Positions 48,837-58,125 are shown, numbered from the stretch's first letter. The stretch is 64,000 nucleotides of DNA from an uncultured Collinsella sp. (GCA_902464645.1 CABQKL010000001.1:6274-70273), one strand, 5' to 3'. Made by a program: numbers and translations. The notes: generated by a model not told the origin, from the letters alone.

Positions 48837-51587
48837 CTATTTGGCGTCGGCCCAGGTTATGCCGGTGCTGGCTTCGGCAATTAGGGGGACGCGGAGGTCT
48901 ACTACGTGTTCCATGACGTCGCGGACCATGGTGGTTAGGCGCTCGACTTCGTCGATGGGGCACTCAAAGTCCAGTTCGTCGTGCACCTGCAGGATCATGT
49001 GGGCGGCAAAGTCCTCTTCTTCCAGACGGCGGCTCACGCGGGCCATCGCGATCTTGATGATGTCGGCGGCGGTGCCCTGCATGGGGTGGTTCATGGCCGT
49101 GCGCTCGCCAAAGCCGCGGAGTTGCGGATTTTTGGCCTTGAGCTCCGGAATGTGGCGACGGCGGCCGTACATGGTCTCGGCGTAACCTGTCTGCTTGGCA
49201 CGCACCACCACGTTGTCGAGGAACGTGCGCACGCCCGGGTAGGCCTCGTAGTAGCGGTCGATCATGTCGCGCGCCTCGGCCATCGAGATATGCAGCGACT
49301 GCGACAGGCCGTAGGCCTGCTGACCATACACAATGCCAAAGTTCACGGCCTTGGCGCGACTGCGCAAGTCGGGCGTTACCTCGGACACGGGAACGCCAAA
49401 CACGCGCGCGGCCGTCTCGGCGTGGAAGTCCTCGCCCTCGTTAAAGGCGCGCACCAGGTGCTCGTCACCCGAGAGATGCGCCAGCAGACGCAGCTCGATC
49501 TGCGAGTAGTCCACCGCCAAAAAGACGCTTCCCTCTCCTGCCGAAAACGCCGTCTTGACGGTACGGCCCAGCTCCGAGCGCGTCGGAATGTTCTGCAAGT
49601 TCGGGTCGCTCGAGGACAAACGCCCCGTTGCGGTAATGGTTTGGTTGTACGTGGTGTGCACGCGGCCGTCACCGCGGCGCAGCGGGCCCAACGTGTCCAG
49701 ATAGGTTGACTTAATCTTGGACTTCTCGCGCCAGTCCAAGATCAGACGAACGATCTCGTGGTCACGGGCAAGATCACTCAGTACCTTGGCATTGGTCGAA
49801 TAGTAGCCGCGCTTGGTCTTTTTGAGACCCTTGGTCGGAAGGCCCATAACGTCAAACAGCACATGCGAGAGCTGCATGGGGCTACCGATGTTAAAGGTCT
49901 CGTCACCGGCAAGGTTGCGAATGCTTCGCTCGACCTCGGTGATCTGGGTCGCCAGGCCCTCGGACAGACTGTGCAGGCGGTCGGGGTCCACGAGCATGCC
50001 CGCGCGCTCCATCTTGGCAAGTACCGGAACGAGCGGCATCTCGATGCCATCGAACACGTTGGCGGCGTTCTCGCGTGCCATGCGGTCGCGCAGTGGTGCG
50101 ACCAGTGCCAGCGTCAAGGCCGCCGTGCGAGCGGCGGGCGCAGGAGCATCCTCGCCAGCACCCTCCGCACCGCGCACCGCAGGCAGCGCCATCTGCAGAT
50201 AGGTATCGGCCAGATACGCCTCGTCAAACTCGGAGCGGTCGGAATCCAACAGGTAGGCGGCAACCACGGTATCGAAGATGCGCGTGGAATCGACTGCCAG
50301 TGGATCCATGAGCTCGGGCTCGGAAGAGTCGATGGGCGAAAGCTCATGCAGCAGTGCTTTCATATCCGGGCTCGCCACGCGGCCCTCCATAAACAGGCGC
50401 GCAAGCACGCCGGCGATCACGCCATGGGCGAAGTTGAAGCCATCGACCGCGGCAGTGGTACCGCCTTCGCCCTCCTCAAGCGCAAGCAGCCCCTTGGACG
50501 TCGCCAGCCACAGCGTGCGCGTCAGGCCAAAAAGCGCGCCCTCCTCCTTGTCATCGTCCACCACGGCGGCAATCCACTCGCCTGCCTCGATCGCACGAGC
50601 GATCTCGCCGGCAGCAGCAGCGAGCGCCTCGGCATCGCCAGCGGCAGCACGCATAACGGGGGGAATCTCAAACGTGCTGACAGCGGCCGCAGACCCACCC
50701 TCGCCACCAATCAGTGACAAGAAACGGTTCTGCATGGCCGTAATGCCGAGTGCGCCCAGTGCCGCGGACAGTTCATCAGCAGAAAACGCCGGGAAGGACG
50801 TCGCGTCAAAGTCGAGCTCGACAGGCGCATCGGTGCGAATGGTCGCAACCTTGCGGCTCAGCAGCGCGTCGTCGATGTGCGCACGAAGGTTCTCGCCCAT
50901 CTTGCCCTTGACCTCGTCAGCATGCGCGATGACCTCGTCCAAGCTGCCGTACTGTGCGATGAGCGCGCTCGCCTTTTTGGGGCCGATGCCCGGTACGCCG
51001 GGAATATTGTCCGACGTATCGCCCTTCAGACCGTAAAAATCGGGCACGAGCGCCGGCGTGATGCCGTGATACAGATCATCCACGCTCTCAGGTGTCATAA
51101 TCGCTACGTCGGATAGGCCCTTGCGGGTCGAGACCACGTTGACGTGCTCGGTCACAAGCTGATACATGTCGCGGTCGCCGGTCACCAGCAGCATGTCGCA
51201 GCCTGCCTCCTCACCCAGGCGCGCCATGGTTCCCAGGATATCGTCGCCTTCCCAGCCCTCGGACTGCAGAATCGGCACGTTGAGCGCCGTGAGCAGCTCC
51301 TTGATCATCGGAAACTGCGCGTGCAGATCGGGATCCATGGGCGGACGCTGCGCCTTATACTGCGGCAGCATCTCCATGCGCACGCGCGGCTTGCCCTTGT
51401 CAAACGCCACGACCACACCGTCGGGGTTAAAGGCGTCGATCATCTTGAGAAACATGTTCAGAAAGCCAAAGATCGCGTTGGTGGGGCGACCGTCCGGCGC
51501 GTTCATGGTCGGCGGCACGGCGTGGAAGGCGCGATGCATGAGCGAGTTGCCGTCGATAACGGCAAAGGTGCGGCGCTTGTCAGACAT
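48837..51587 (-). CDS. polA: DNA polymerase I
   Basis: 916 aa. N-terminal 5' nuclease domain (DGNSLMHRAFHA, EGWEGDDILGT, GLKGDTSDNIPGVPGIG), a middle 3'-5' exonuclease-like region, and a C-terminal polymerase domain with VDYSQIELRLLAHLSGD, the finger helix RSRAKAVNFGIVYGQ and QVHDELDFE. In the middle domain the metal-binding D-x-E is missing (WIAAVVDDDKEE in its place), so proofreading is probably lost, as in many Gram-positive and actinobacterial enzymes. ATG 51587 has GAGGT upstream. Confidence 0.95.
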   Translation of the reverse strand: MSDKRRTFAVIDGNSLMHRAFHAVPPTMNAPDGRPTNAIFGFLNMFLKMIDAFNPDGVVVAFDKGKPRVRMEMLPQYKAQRPPMDPDLHAQFPMIKELLTALNVPILQSEGWEGDDILGTMARLGEEAGCDMLLVTGDRDMYQLVTEHVNVVSTRKGLSDVAIMTPESVDDLYHGITPALVPDFYGLKGDTSDNIPGVPGIGPKKASALIAQYGSLDEVIAHADEVKGKMGENLRAHIDDALLSRKVATIRTDAPVELDFDATSFPAFSADELSAALGALGITAMQNRFLSLIGGEGGSAAAVSTFEIPPVMRAAAGDAEALAAAAGEIARAIEAGEWIAAVVDDDKEEGALFGLTRTLWLATSKGLLALEEGEGGTTAAVDGFNFAHGVIAGVLARLFMEGRVASPDMKALLHELSPIDSSEPELMDPLAVDSTRIFDTVVAAYLLDSDRSEFDEAYLADTYLQMALPAVRGAEGAGEDAPAPAARTAALTLALVAPLRDRMARENAANVFDGIEMPLVPVLAKMERAGMLVDPDRLHSLSEGLATQITEVERSIRNLAGDETFNIGSPMQLSHVLFDVMGLPTKGLKKTKRGYYSTNAKVLSDLARDHEIVRLILDWREKSKIKSTYLDTLGPLRRGDGRVHTTYNQTITATGRLSSSDPNLQNIPTRSELGRTVKTAFSAGEGSVFLAVDYSQIELRLLAHLSGDEHLVRAFNEGEDFHAETAARVFGVPVSEVTPDLRSRAKAVNFGIVYGQQAYGLSQSLHISMAEARDMIDRYYEAYPGVRTFLDNVVVRAKQTGYAETMYGRRRHIPELKAKNPQLRGFGERTAMNHPMQGTAADIIKIAMARVSRRLEEEDFAAHMILQVHDELDFECPIDEVERLTTMVRDVMEHVVDLRVPLIAEASTGITWADAK

Positions 51588-51751
51588 ATTGAATACCTCG
51601 CTTTGGGCTGGGCACGGTTTGCTCACTCCAGTTTACACGCTCCCCGCCCCGCGGCTACCGCACATCAGCCCCCTGCCACCGTGAGCCCGCGCGTGATACG
51701 ATGGCTCACGGTACATCAACCAGCACGATCGATCCGAAAGGAGCCTGCGTC

Positions 51752-53149
51752 ATGGAGCGTCCCTGCGCATGGAAAAAGTACACGCCACAGCAAGTCGAGG
51801 AGCTCGAGGAGCTTTGCCGCGGCTATAAGCAGTTTTTGAGCGAGAACAAGACCGAGCGCCTGTGCGTCAAGGCCGGCATCAAGATGGCCGAGGAGGCGGG
51901 ATACGTCGACCTGGAGACCGTGATCGCCGAAGGCCGCGAGCTCAAGGCAGGCGACAAGGTGTACGCCGCCAACCACGGCAAGGACCTTATGCTCGTCAAC
52001 CTGGGCACCGCCCCGCTCGAGCAGGGCTTTAACATCCTGGGTGCCCACGTGGACTCGCCGCGCCTGGACCTTAAGCAGAATCCCGCCTTCGAGGCCGGCG
52101 ACATGGCCTACCTCGACACGCACTACTACGGCGGCGTCAAGAGCTACCACTGGGTGGCCTCCCCGCTTGCACTTGTAGGCGTCATCTGCAAAAAGGACGG
52201 CACCACCGTCGACATCAACATCGGCGACAAGGCAGACGACCCGGTCTTTACCATCTCCGACCTGCTGATCCACCTCTCGAGCGAGCAGATGGCCAAGCCC
52301 GCCAAGGACGCCGTCGACGCCGAGATCCTCGACGTGATCGTGGGTGGCCGCCCCGTCAAGTTTGACGAGGACGACAAGGACGCCCCCAAGGAGCCCGTCA
52401 AGCAAATGTTCCTGGACATCCTCAAGGAGCAGTATGACGTCGAGGAGGAGGACTTCCTCTCCGCCGAGATCGAGGTCGTGCCCGCCGGCCCGGCCCGCGA
52501 CATGGGCCTCGACCGCTCCATGATTTTGGGCTATGGCCACGACGACCGTGTCTGCGCCTATCCGTCCATGCTCGCTCAGATCAATGTGGCCAACGTGGAG
52601 CGCACGAGCATCACGCTCATCGTCGACAAGGAGGAGATCGGCTCCGTTGGTGCCACCGGCATGACGAGCCGCTTCTTCGAGAACACCGTCGCCGAGATCA
52701 TGACGCTCGCCGGCGAGGATAGCCCGCTTGCCCTGCGCCGTGCACTCGCCCACAGCCGTATGCTCTCCTCTGACGTGTCCGCCGGCTTCGACCCGGGCTA
52801 CGCCGGCAAGTTCGAGACCAAGAACGCAGCCTTCATGGGTCGCGGTCTGTGCTTTAACAAGTACACGGGCAGCCGCGGCAAGGGTGGTTCCAACGACGCC
52901 GACGCCGAGTATGTGGCCCTCATCCGCGACATCATGGACGAGGCCGGCGTGGACTTCCAGACCTGTGAGCTCGGTCGCGTCAACGCGGGCGGCGGCGGCA
53001 CCATCGCCTACATCATGGCAAAGTATGGCATGAACGTCATCGACTCCGGCGTTGCCGTCCTGTCCATGCACGCCCTGTGGGAGGTCGCTAACAAGGCCGA
53101 TATCTACGAGGCCTATCGCGGCTACAAGGCCTTCCTCGAGCGCGCCTAA
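51752..53149 (+). CDS. M18-family zinc aminopeptidase
   Basis: 465 aa. Metal-binding and catalytic motifs of aspartyl-aminopeptidase-like M18 enzymes: GAHVDSPRLDLK, DKEEIGSVGATGMTS, GYGHDDRVCAYPSML and the late SGVAVLSMHALWE. Releases N-terminal residues from peptides in the cytoplasm; forms large multimers in characterised relatives. ATG 51752 has AAGGAG eight bases upstream. The length fits the family. Confidence 0.92.
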   Translation: MERPCAWKKYTPQQVEELEELCRGYKQFLSENKTERLCVKAGIKMAEEAGYVDLETVIAEGRELKAGDKVYAANHGKDLMLVNLGTAPLEQGFNILGAHVDSPRLDLKQNPAFEAGDMAYLDTHYYGGVKSYHWVASPLALVGVICKKDGTTVDINIGDKADDPVFTISDLLIHLSSEQMAKPAKDAVDAEILDVIVGGRPVKFDEDDKDAPKEPVKQMFLDILKEQYDVEEEDFLSAEIEVVPAGPARDMGLDRSMILGYGHDDRVCAYPSMLAQINVANVERTSITLIVDKEEIGSVGATGMTSRFFENTVAEIMTLAGEDSPLALRRALAHSRMLSSDVSAGFDPGYAGKFETKNAAFMGRGLCFNKYTGSRGKGGSNDADAEYVALIRDIMDEAGVDFQTCELGRVNAGGGGTIAYIMAKYGMNVIDSGVAVLSMHALWEVANKADIYEAYRGYKAFLERA

Positions 53150-53163
53150 TCCACCCCACCCGT

Positions 53164-53232
53164 AACTTGCGGTGGAATACGGATTGATTTGGTCTTTCAA
53201 TAGCCCAAACAGGCCGTATTCCACCGCAACTT
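53164..53232. repeat. Palindromic repeat family A, copy 4 (diverged)
   Basis: 16-bp perfect core arms TTGCGGTGGAATACGG/CCGTATTCCACCGCAA with weaker extensions. The A to G change in GTGGAAT is matched by T to C in ATTCCAC. It lies 14 bp after the aminopeptidase stop and just upstream of yaaA. Confidence 0.85.
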
Positions 53233-53255
53233 CCTTCTTTGGCAGAGGAGCGTCC

Positions 53256-54062
53256 ATGCTGCAGGTCATCATTTCGCCCGCCAAGCAGATGCGCGCGGCC
53301 CAAGATGCTTTTGAAGTCCTGGGCATTCCACCTTTTGTGCACGAGGCGGCTCGCCTCCACCGCGCGCTGCTAGATATCGAACGAAATGAAGGTAGCGGCG
53401 GCCTGCAGGCGCTATGGAACGTGAGTGACAAACTGCTGGGGCCTTGTCTCAACACCCTGCATGAGTTCGGGCCCATCCTGAAAAACGGCGATCTCGACAA
53501 TCCCGCACTCGCCCGTCACCTCTCCCCTGCCGTCATGTCCTACCACGGCATCCAATACCAAAGCATGGCGCCCGAGGTCATGGATGCCGCACAGCTCGAC
53601 TGGCTGCAAAGCCATCTCTGGATCCTCTCGGGACTCTATGGATGCGTGCGCCCCTTCCACGGCGTGTCGCCCTATCGGCTCGAAATGGGAGCGAAGCTCT
53701 CCGTCGACGATGTCCGAGACCTCTATGCGTTTTGGGGCGACAAACTTGCATGCGCCATTGCGCCGACCGGCTCCAACACCACGGTCGTCAACCTTGCCAG
53801 CGTGGAGTACGCCAAGGCCGTTCTACCCCATCTCGCAGGCGACGCCACAACCGTCACTTGTCTCTTTGGCGAAGGTGTCCGCAACGGCAAGCCCATCCAG
53901 CGATCGACCGCCAGCAAAAAGGCACGCGGCTCCATGGTGCGCTGGATGGCAGAAAACAAGCTCGAGGATGTAAGCGGGCTCACCGCGTTCGACGTTGGCT
54001 ATCGTCACCTTCCCGAGCTTTCAAATAAAAACACTTTGGTCTTCCTGAACGAACAGACCTAG
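53256..54062 (+). CDS. yaaA: Peroxide-stress protein YaaA (DUF328)
   Basis: 268 aa. Begins MLQVIISPAKQM, with SYHGIQYQSM, LSGLYGCVRPFHGVSPYRLEMG and FWGDKLACAI, the conserved blocks of the YaaA family, which lowers free iron during peroxide stress in E. coli. AGAGGAG stands five bases before ATG 53256. A longer in-frame start lies inside the palindrome and is rejected. Confidence 0.92.
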   Translation: MLQVIISPAKQMRAAQDAFEVLGIPPFVHEAARLHRALLDIERNEGSGGLQALWNVSDKLLGPCLNTLHEFGPILKNGDLDNPALARHLSPAVMSYHGIQYQSMAPEVMDAAQLDWLQSHLWILSGLYGCVRPFHGVSPYRLEMGAKLSVDDVRDLYAFWGDKLACAIAPTGSNTTVVNLASVEYAKAVLPHLAGDATTVTCLFGEGVRNGKPIQRSTASKKARGSMVRWMAENKLEDVSGLTAFDVGYRHLPELSNKNTLVFLNEQT

Positions 54063-54105
54063 TAGAACCACCGCTACTTTTGAATGTGCTGCCTAGGCAC
54101 GGCGT

Positions 54106-54621
54106 CTATTCCGCCAAGCCGTCGGCTTTGGCAATTTCATTTGTCGAACCGTCCTGATAGGCAATCTTGACGTGCTCGACCTCGGACACCGCAACACCCG
54201 TCGGAGGCTCCAGACGCCATTCCGTCAAGGCGATATCCATGGTCGTGGGCACATCCCCTTGATCTTTGAGCTTCACCGTCAGCGTTTTGAGCGTCGCGTC
54301 AAACGTCACGCGTTCGATTTCTTCACCTGGAATGGACCCACCACTCAGCTGCAACTGCACAAACTCATCGCGCGGGTACCAATAATCGCCCGGCGCGGCA
54401 ACGGTATTGCCGCCCGTGACCTTCACTGTCATGATCGGCAGGCTATCGTCCGCCTCAAACGCCCAGGCAGCTCCCCCACGCCCGCCAAACGTCCAGATAC
54501 AACAGGCGATCGCCATCACGACAAGGATCGCAAAACCAATTGCGACCAGCCCATGATGGGCACGGCCCTCCTCGGCCGACACATCCCACTGCGTCTCCCG
54601 ATATAGATGCTTGTCTTCCAT
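54106..54621 (-). CDS. Single-pass membrane protein of unknown function
   Basis: 171 aa. A 24-residue cytoplasmic start, one membrane helix (about 25-45, LVAIGFAILVVMAIACCIW) and an external domain of about 120 residues rich in beta-like segments. No family recognised. GGGGAGG stands six bases before the ATG. It is divergent from the thiC riboswitch and convergent with yaaA. Confidence 0.7.
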   Translation of the reverse strand: MEDKHLYRETQWDVSAEEGRAHHGLVAIGFAILVVMAIACCIWTFGGRGGAAWAFEADDSLPIMTVKVTGGNTVAAPGDYWYPRDEFVQLQLSGGSIPGEEIERVTFDATLKTLTVKLKDQGDVPTTMDIALTEWRLEPPTGVAVSEVEHVKIAYQDGSTNEIAKADGLAE

Positions 54622-54690
54622 GTTCGCCTCCCCACGGGCATGCTCATCGCGTCAATCGTACCCATTCAGGCTATACTTGAGCCCACCACA

Positions 54691-54782
54691 TAAACGGGGA
54701 GCTTGCAGGACAAGACGGCAGGCTGAGACTGGGCGCGCCCGCCCTGACCCGCAAACCTGATATGGGTAATGCCAACGAAGGG
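54691..54782 (+). promoter_or_regulatory. TPP riboswitch (thi box) of thiC
   Basis: Contains the conserved elements CGGGGAGC, GGCTGAGA, CCCTGACCCGC, AACCTGAT and GGGTAATGCCAACGAAGGGAG in the right order. Thiamine pyrophosphate binding would hide the AAGGGAG ribosome binding site, which is part of the 3' end, so control is probably on translation. Confidence 0.95.
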
Positions 54783-54792
54783 AGCCGTGCCA

Positions 54793-56127
54793 ATGAGCAC
54801 ACAGACCGAGCCCAAGCTCGTCACGCAAATCGACTTCGCCCGCGCCGGGCAGATCACGCCGCAGATGAAGGAGGTTGCCGAGCGCGAGCATCGCGACCCC
54901 GAGTACATCCGCGAGCGCGTGGCAGACGGCCGCATCGCCATTCCCGCCAACATCGTGCATATCAAAAAGGGCATGCGCGCCTTTGGTGTCGGCGAGGGCC
55001 TGTCCACCAAGGTCAACGTCAACCTGGGCATCTCGGGCGACAAGGCCGATGCCGCCGAGGAGTGGAAGAAGGTCAAGATCGCCGAGGACTTTGGCGCCGA
55101 CGCCATCATGGACCTCTCCAACTCGGGCAAGACGCGCCAGTTCCGCCAGCAGCTCATCGACGAGACGCCGCTTATGGTGGGCACCGTCCCCATGTATGAC
55201 GCCATCGGCTACATGGAAAAGCCGCTGGTCAAGCTCACCAAGGACGATCTGCTCGAGGTCGTGCGCGCTCATGCCGAGGACGGCGTGGACTTTATGACCA
55301 TCCACTGCGGCATCAACAAGTCGGTCATCAAAACCTTTAAGGAGACCGGCCGCCTCATGAACATCGTCAGTCGCGGCGGCTCGCTGCTGTTTGGCTGGAT
55401 GGAAGTCACCGGTAACGAGAACCCCTTCTACGAGTTCTACGACGAGGTGCTCGAGGTCTGTCACGAATACGACGTGACGATCTCGCTCGGCGACTCCTGC
55501 CGCCCGGGCTGCCTCTACGACTCCAACGACGCAACCGAGACCGCCGAGATGATCGAGCTGGGCAAGCTGTGCAAGCGCGCTTGGGCCGCCGGCGTCCAGG
55601 TTATGGTCGAAGGCCCGGGTCACATGGCGCTCGACGAGATCGCCGCCAACATGAAACTGCAGAAGCGCCTGTGCCACAACGCCCCGTTTTATGTGCTCGG
55701 GCCGCTGGTGACCGATATCGGCGTGGGCTACGACCACATCACCGCTGCCATCGGCGGCGCCATCTCCGCCAGCTCCGGTGCCGACTTCCTGTGCTACGTG
55801 ACGCCGGCCGAGCACCTGTGCCTGCCCAACGCCCAGGACGTGCTCGATGGCCTCATGGCCACCAAGATCGCCGCACACGCCGCCGACATCGCCAAGAAGG
55901 TGCCGCACGCCCGCGACATGGATGACAAGATGGGCCAGGCACGCCGTAAGCTCGACTGGGACGCCATGTGGAAGTGCGCGCTCGACCCGGTCACCGGCAA
56001 GAAGCGCTACGAGGAATCCCCCGCCGCCACCGAGGGCACTTGCACCATGTGTGGCAAGATGTGCGCCGTCCGCACCGTCAACAAGGTGTTCGAAGGCACG
56101 ACGATCGACCTCGGTATTGAGGACTAA
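54793..56127 (+). CDS. thiC: Phosphomethylpyrimidine synthase ThiC
   Basis: 444 aa radical-SAM-like enzyme turning aminoimidazole ribotide into the pyrimidine part of thiamine. Conserved blocks: NVNLGISGD, DLSNSGKTRQFR, FMTIHCGINKS, SRGGSLLFGWM, SLGDSCRPGC, VEGPGHMALDEI and, near the C-terminus, the cluster-binding CTMCGKMC. It lacks the long N-terminal domain found in proteobacterial ThiC. ATG 54793 follows the riboswitch by 10 bp. Confidence 0.96.
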   Translation: MSTQTEPKLVTQIDFARAGQITPQMKEVAEREHRDPEYIRERVADGRIAIPANIVHIKKGMRAFGVGEGLSTKVNVNLGISGDKADAAEEWKKVKIAEDFGADAIMDLSNSGKTRQFRQQLIDETPLMVGTVPMYDAIGYMEKPLVKLTKDDLLEVVRAHAEDGVDFMTIHCGINKSVIKTFKETGRLMNIVSRGGSLLFGWMEVTGNENPFYEFYDEVLEVCHEYDVTISLGDSCRPGCLYDSNDATETAEMIELGKLCKRAWAAGVQVMVEGPGHMALDEIAANMKLQKRLCHNAPFYVLGPLVTDIGVGYDHITAAIGGAISASSGADFLCYVTPAEHLCLPNAQDVLDGLMATKIAAHAADIAKKVPHARDMDDKMGQARRKLDWDAMWKCALDPVTGKKRYEESPAATEGTCTMCGKMCAVRTVNKVFEGTTIDLGIED

Positions 56128-56305
56128 CGCGTCACCGAAGCCACAATCGGTAACAAGGTGTTCGACAATTGTTGACGCGTGAACATTTGCTTACATTTGC
56201 GTAAAGATTGCATCGCCCGCCCGGGTTCGGAATACAGCCGGCCCGGGCAACTTTATAATGCAGACTTAAAGACCCATTTGAATCCGACCGAACAAGGGAG
56301 CGAAC

Positions 56306-57136
56306 ATGGATCGCAGTAAGGTACCCGCCGTTCTATCCATCGCAGGATCCGATTCCAGCGGTGGCGCCGGCATTCAGGCCGACATCAAGACCATCACGGC
56401 GCACCGCCTGTATGCCGAGACGGCCATCACAGCCATCACAGCGCAAAACACACTGGGCGTTACCGCCGTGCAGAACATCTCCCCGGATATTGTCGCAGCG
56501 CAGATCGATGCCGTTTTTGACGATATACGACCCAGCGCCGTCAAGATCGGCATGGTCTCCTCTGCCGAGATTATCGAGGTTATCGCCGACCGCTTGAGCG
56601 CGTGGGACGCACAAAATATCGTCGTCGACCCCGTCATGGTCACCACCTCGGGTGCTCGCCTCATTGCCGAGGATGCCGCTGAGGCACTCACCCGCCGCCT
56701 GTTCCCGCTGGCGACCGTTATCACGCCCAACATTCCCGAGGCCATGGCGCTGCTCGATTATGAGGTCGATTCCGAGCGCACGCAGCAAAATGCCGCCATG
56801 CTTCTCACCCGTCGCTTTGGCTGCGCGTCTCTCGTTAAGGGCGGGCATTTTGTCAACGAGGCCAACGATGTGCTAGCAGAGCCCGCGCCGCTCGATGACG
56901 AGGGCAACCATCTGGGCGATCCGCTCACCTCGTGGTTCCGCCACAAGCGCATCGAGACCGGCAACACGCACGGTACTGGCTGTACGCTTTCGTCCGCCAT
57001 CGCCTGCGCGCTGGCCCAGGGCATGGATCTTGCCGATGCCGTCAACGCCGGCAAGGCCTACCTAACGGGTGCTCTCGCCGCTGGCTTTGACATGGGCAAA
57101 GGCTCCGGGCCCGTCAACCACATGTGGCAGTACTAA
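56306..57136 (+). CDS. thiD: Hydroxymethylpyrimidine (phosphate) kinase ThiD
   Basis: 276 aa ribokinase-fold enzyme that phosphorylates the pyrimidine made by ThiC. AGSDSSGGAGIQADIKT at the start, ITPNIPEA, LVKGGHF and the anion-hole/catalytic NTHGTGCTLSSAIA. AAGGGAG precedes the ATG. The 178 bp after thiC hold a GCCCG/CGGGC hairpin and a TATAAT at 56254-56259, so thiD may have its own promoter. Confidence 0.94.
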   Translation: MDRSKVPAVLSIAGSDSSGGAGIQADIKTITAHRLYAETAITAITAQNTLGVTAVQNISPDIVAAQIDAVFDDIRPSAVKIGMVSSAEIIEVIADRLSAWDAQNIVVDPVMVTTSGARLIAEDAAEALTRRLFPLATVITPNIPEAMALLDYEVDSERTQQNAAMLLTRRFGCASLVKGGHFVNEANDVLAEPAPLDDEGNHLGDPLTSWFRHKRIETGNTHGTGCTLSSAIACALAQGMDLADAVNAGKAYLTGALAAGFDMGKGSGPVNHMWQY

Positions 57137-57147
57137 GCCCCATCCCA

Positions 57148-57184
57148 AACCGCCACAAAGGGGACAGGCACCTTTGTGGCGGTT
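57148..57184. repeat. CAAAGG/CCTTTG palindrome after thiD
   Basis: 14-bp perfect arms AACCGCCACAAAGG/CCTTTGTGGCGGTT around GGACAGGCA, 12 bp after the thiD stop. No U tract follows on the plus strand, so it is a weak terminator candidate. It shares the CAAAGGGGACAG core with the palindrome at 32804. Confidence 0.75.
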
Positions 57185-57194
57185 CCCGCAAACA

Positions 57195-57410
57195 TCTCGA
57201 TCTGTAACAGTTAGAGTCCATTTTTCGGCCCACCTGTTACAGATTGAGACATTCAAATTCCGCTGAGAAGAAAATCTCGATTTGTAACAGTAACTCGGCG
57301 AAATCGACCCTAGATGTTACAGATCGAGACAAACGACCGATATCGACCTAAATAATCTCAATCTGTAACATCTAGCCCGTTTTCGGCCTTACAGCTGTTA
57401 CAGATCAAGA
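57195..57410. repeat. Array of three hairpins at about 80-bp period
   Basis: Three 55-nt units at 57195-57249, 57275-57329 and 57356-57410. Each starts TCTC(G/A)AT(C/T)TGTAACA and ends TGTTACAGAT(T/C)(G/A)AGA, giving stems of about 15 bp over a variable loop. The spacers (25 and 26 bp) are not conserved. No ORF crosses the array. Confidence 0.9.
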
Positions 57411-57465
57411 CAAACCAACGAAACAAGCCACCGCAAGGGGAACTTTTGTAGCGCTTTGGGCCGCG

Positions 57466-58125
57466 CTACTCTCCGAGCATCTCTTTGAGCTTGGCTGCCA
57501 CGGCGTGGCCCAGGCTCTCGTGGCTTTCGGGCATCATGTGCAGATAATCGATATCGCCCGGCTCGGCAAAATCGGCGGCATTCAAAAAGTCGCAGCCAAA
57601 CTGTTCGGCAACATACGCATAGTATTCGGCAAAATGCTCCGAGGCCTCGACGGAGTGCTCGTCAAAGTCGGTCATATACACATCGGCGATCTGCGGCTTG
57701 ATCTTGATAGGAGCCATCAGCAGAATGCGCGGACAAGGCGCAGCGTCGGTCCAGGGAAACGCGCGGACGGTGCGAATCAGCGCCATGGCACCGTCAGCGA
57801 TATCGGCAGCCCCCACGCTAAAGACCGTCTTGCAGTCGTTGGTGCCCAGCATAATCACGATCGCGTCCAGCGGCTTATGGGACTCGAGCAGCATCGGCAA
57901 CGCGCGGATGCCGTTGAGATTGGTGTCCAGATGGCACATGTCGTCGCGCACCGTCGTGCGGCCGTTTAGGCCTTCCTCAATCACGTGCCAGCCCTCGCCC
58001 AGGTCGCGCTGGGCCACGCCGCACCAGCGCACATCGTGCGCATAGCGCACCGCGGTGCCGTCGCGCATGCCCGCCGGATCATAGCCATAGGTATTGCTGT
58101 CGCCAAAGCACAGAACGTTTTTCAT
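57466..58125 (-). CDS. SGNH/GDSL hydrolase (arylesterase-like)
   Basis: 219 aa. All four blocks are visible: block I FGDSNTYGYDP (Ser 10), block II GLNGRTT, block III LGTNDCK and block V YLHMMPESH with the catalytic His. No signal peptide, so cytoplasmic. Likely an esterase or carbohydrate acetyl-esterase; substrate unknown. GGAAGGG stands before the ATG. Confidence 0.88.
   Translation of the reverse strand: MKNVLCFGDSNTYGYDPAGMRDGTAVRYAHDVRWCGVAQRDLGEGWHVIEEGLNGRTTVRDDMCHLDTNLNGIRALPMLLESHKPLDAIVIMLGTNDCKTVFSVGAADIADGAMALIRTVRAFPWTDAAPCPRILLMAPIKIKPQIADVYMTDFDEHSVEASEHFAEYYAYVAEQFGCDFLNAADFAEPGDIDYLHMMPESHESLGHAVAAKLKEMLGE

Noticed and set aside
51716..53500. Minus-strand open frame of 594 codons opposite the M18 aminopeptidase
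   Set aside because: Shadow of a gene with intact catalytic motifs; no ribosome binding site and no family resemblance.
57195..57410. CRISPR array
   Set aside because: Units are inverted-repeat hairpins, only three, with no direct repeats of constant sequence and no cas genes.
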